The notes under the pieces are model-generated. The model had not been told where the DNA came from. It was given only the letters and a program-made list of their open reading frames with translations, and made no database searches. From Nocardiopsis prasina DSM 43845 (GTDB taxonomy: Bacteria > Actinomycetota > Actinomycetes > Streptosporangiales > Streptosporangiaceae), in assembly GCF_000341265.1 (NCBI RefSeq), contig NZ_ANAE01000201.1, positions 1 through 40,512 of the forward strand: a stretch of 40,512 bases of DNA, written 5' to 3'. The stretch's first letter is position 1. Each line of letters opens with the position of its first letter. A program made the position numbers and the translations under genes. Positions 40,048 to 40,512 of the stretch are shown here, one piece after another.

Positions 40048-40356
40048 TTACTCGGTGCGCCTCCGGGTGGGAGCAGACGGCCCGGTCACGGGGTCTCGAT
40101 GTCCGTCACGGATGATCTCGGCTAGGTCTTCGGAGCTGAACCGCAGGTGCTTGCCGATGAAGGTGCAGGGCACCTGGCGTGCGGTCGCCTTCTTGCGAAG
40201 CCAGGACTCGGGGACCTTGAGCTTGTCCGCTGCTTCGGCGGGGGTGAACAACTCCAGCCCCTCGGCCGACCCGGGGGAACTCGAATCGTAGGTAGTGCTC
40301 AACTTCTGAGGAACCCGGTCACGGCGCCTGGTCTCAGGTCGCTGCCGGTCACTCAT
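40048..40356 (-). CDS. xis: excisionase-like HTH DNA-binding protein
   Basis: This 102-residue protein has a MerR/Xis-type winged HTH at about residues 38-88: ELFTPAEAADKLKVPESWLRKKATARQVPCTFIGKHLRFSSEDLAEII, the pattern of the excisionase family. The N-terminus is charged and disordered, the C-terminus Pro/Arg-rich. It should act as the recombination directionality factor or as a regulator of int. ATG 40356 has GGAGGG eight bases upstream and overlaps the stop of the upstream small ORF as ATGA. It ends 25 bp before the int ATG, so xis and int are co-transcribed. Confidence 0.88.
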   Translation of the reverse strand: MSDRQRPETRRRDRVPQKLSTTYDSSSPGSAEGLELFTPAEAADKLKVPESWLRKKATARQVPCTFIGKHLRFSSEDLAEIIRDGHRDPVTGPSAPTRRRTE

Positions 40357-40478
40357 TCGGCATCCCTCCGGCTGCCGCACTTGCCGCGGCAACTCCACGG
40401 CACGTCGCCCACGTGACATTCCAGAAGCGGGAGACCACACAGTTCGGAAGGAACACTCTGGAACTCGTCGTTCAGCAT
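40353..40478 (-). CDS. 41-residue four-cysteine ORF coupled to xis
   Basis: The frame begins at ATG 40478 and its TGA overlaps the xis ATG by 4 bp. The product has Cys at 14, 21, 30 and 34, a His at 22, an acidic start (LNDEF) and a basic end (CRGKCGSRRDAE). The C-x6-C-H and C-x3-C spacing could bind zinc. I do not recognise it. Small Cys-rich proteins occur next to xis in actinophage and integrative elements. No clear ribosome site precedes the ATG, so expression may be leaderless or the start may lie upstream. TTGCCGCGGCAA (40381-40392), a perfect palindrome, lies inside it. Confidence 0.5.
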   Translation of the reverse strand: MLNDEFQSVPSELCGLPLLECHVGDVPWSCRGKCGSRRDAE

Positions 40479-40512
40479 GTCTCGTGCCGGGTTTATTGGA
40501 GACTCGGAACCA

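Larger units (their letters stand above)
38713..40512. mobile_element. end of an integrative element at tRNA-Val(GAC), continues past window
   Basis: Immediately after tRNA-Val come, on the minus strand, a tyrosine integrase, an excisionase-like HTH protein and a small Cys-rich ORF. GC content and codon bias drop relative to the rest of the window. This int-xis block beside a tRNA 3' end is the signature of actinomycete integrative (conjugative) elements or prophages. The far attachment site and the element's cargo are beyond the right edge, so its type is unknown. Confidence 0.85.

Overview
The window is about 70% GC with dense, short-spaced genes, frequent GTG/TTG starts and many strong GC-rich hairpin terminators. 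This is typical of a filamentous actinomycete. An SsgB-type sporulation regulator, an orphan Roadblock/LC7 protein, a Ser/Thr kinase, CsoR, and the thrS / PGPGW-protein / tRNA-Val / ssgB order all point to a sporulating actinomycete. The protein style suggests Nocardiopsis or a relative, but that assignment is inference from recognition, not from a search.

Layout. 1-3204 (minus) is a 2-oxoacid dehydrogenase cluster: E1-alpha, E1-beta, a protein that is only a lipoyl domain, and an alpha/beta hydrolase cut by the window edge. A divergent Lrp/AsnC regulator lies at 3829-4323. 4342-11553 (minus) is a nucleoside/deoxyribose catabolic block: deoC, a full aldehyde dehydrogenase and a truncated Cys-less aldehyde dehydrogenase end at a hairpin; two tandem GNAT paralogues, purine nucleoside phosphorylase and a phosphohexomutase follow with coupled starts. 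11874-20947 holds mixed genes: an unrecognised protein, a DUF418-like membrane protein, acetoacetyl-CoA synthetase, a HAD hydrolase, DUF4126 and DUF2630 proteins, CsoR with a visible operator, a voltage-sensor-like membrane protein and a type II NADH dehydrogenase. 21251-23284 holds a secreted repeat protein and a catalase.

23390-28991 is a leucine-catabolism unit: a TetR regulator divergent from carboxyltransferase, biotin carboxylase/BCCP and acyl-CoA dehydrogenase genes, with two operator-like palindromes between them. 29319-32285 holds a membrane Ser/Thr kinase, a small membrane-anchored protein and a 52-residue protein made of two copies of a motif that resembles the phosphorylated tail of GarA/OdhI. 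32388-37283 has thrS, a PGPGW membrane protein, tRNA-Val(CAC), ssgB and an aminodeoxychorismate lyase-like gene. 37683-38712 has the Roadblock protein and four tRNA genes (Gly, Gly, Cys, Val).

From about 38713 to the right edge lies the end of an integrative element: a tyrosine integrase abutting tRNA-Val(GAC), an excisionase-like HTH protein, and a 41-residue four-cysteine ORF that overlaps the xis start by 4 bp. The tRNA-Val at this junction has C where U33 is expected.

Most of the window is ordinary core metabolism. The points most worth following are the tandem GarA-tail-like mini-protein near a kinase, the split lipoyl/hydrolase E2 arrangement, the altered tRNA-Val at the integration junction with the Cys-rich ORF beside it, and the channel-like protein with a voltage-sensor helix but no K+ filter.
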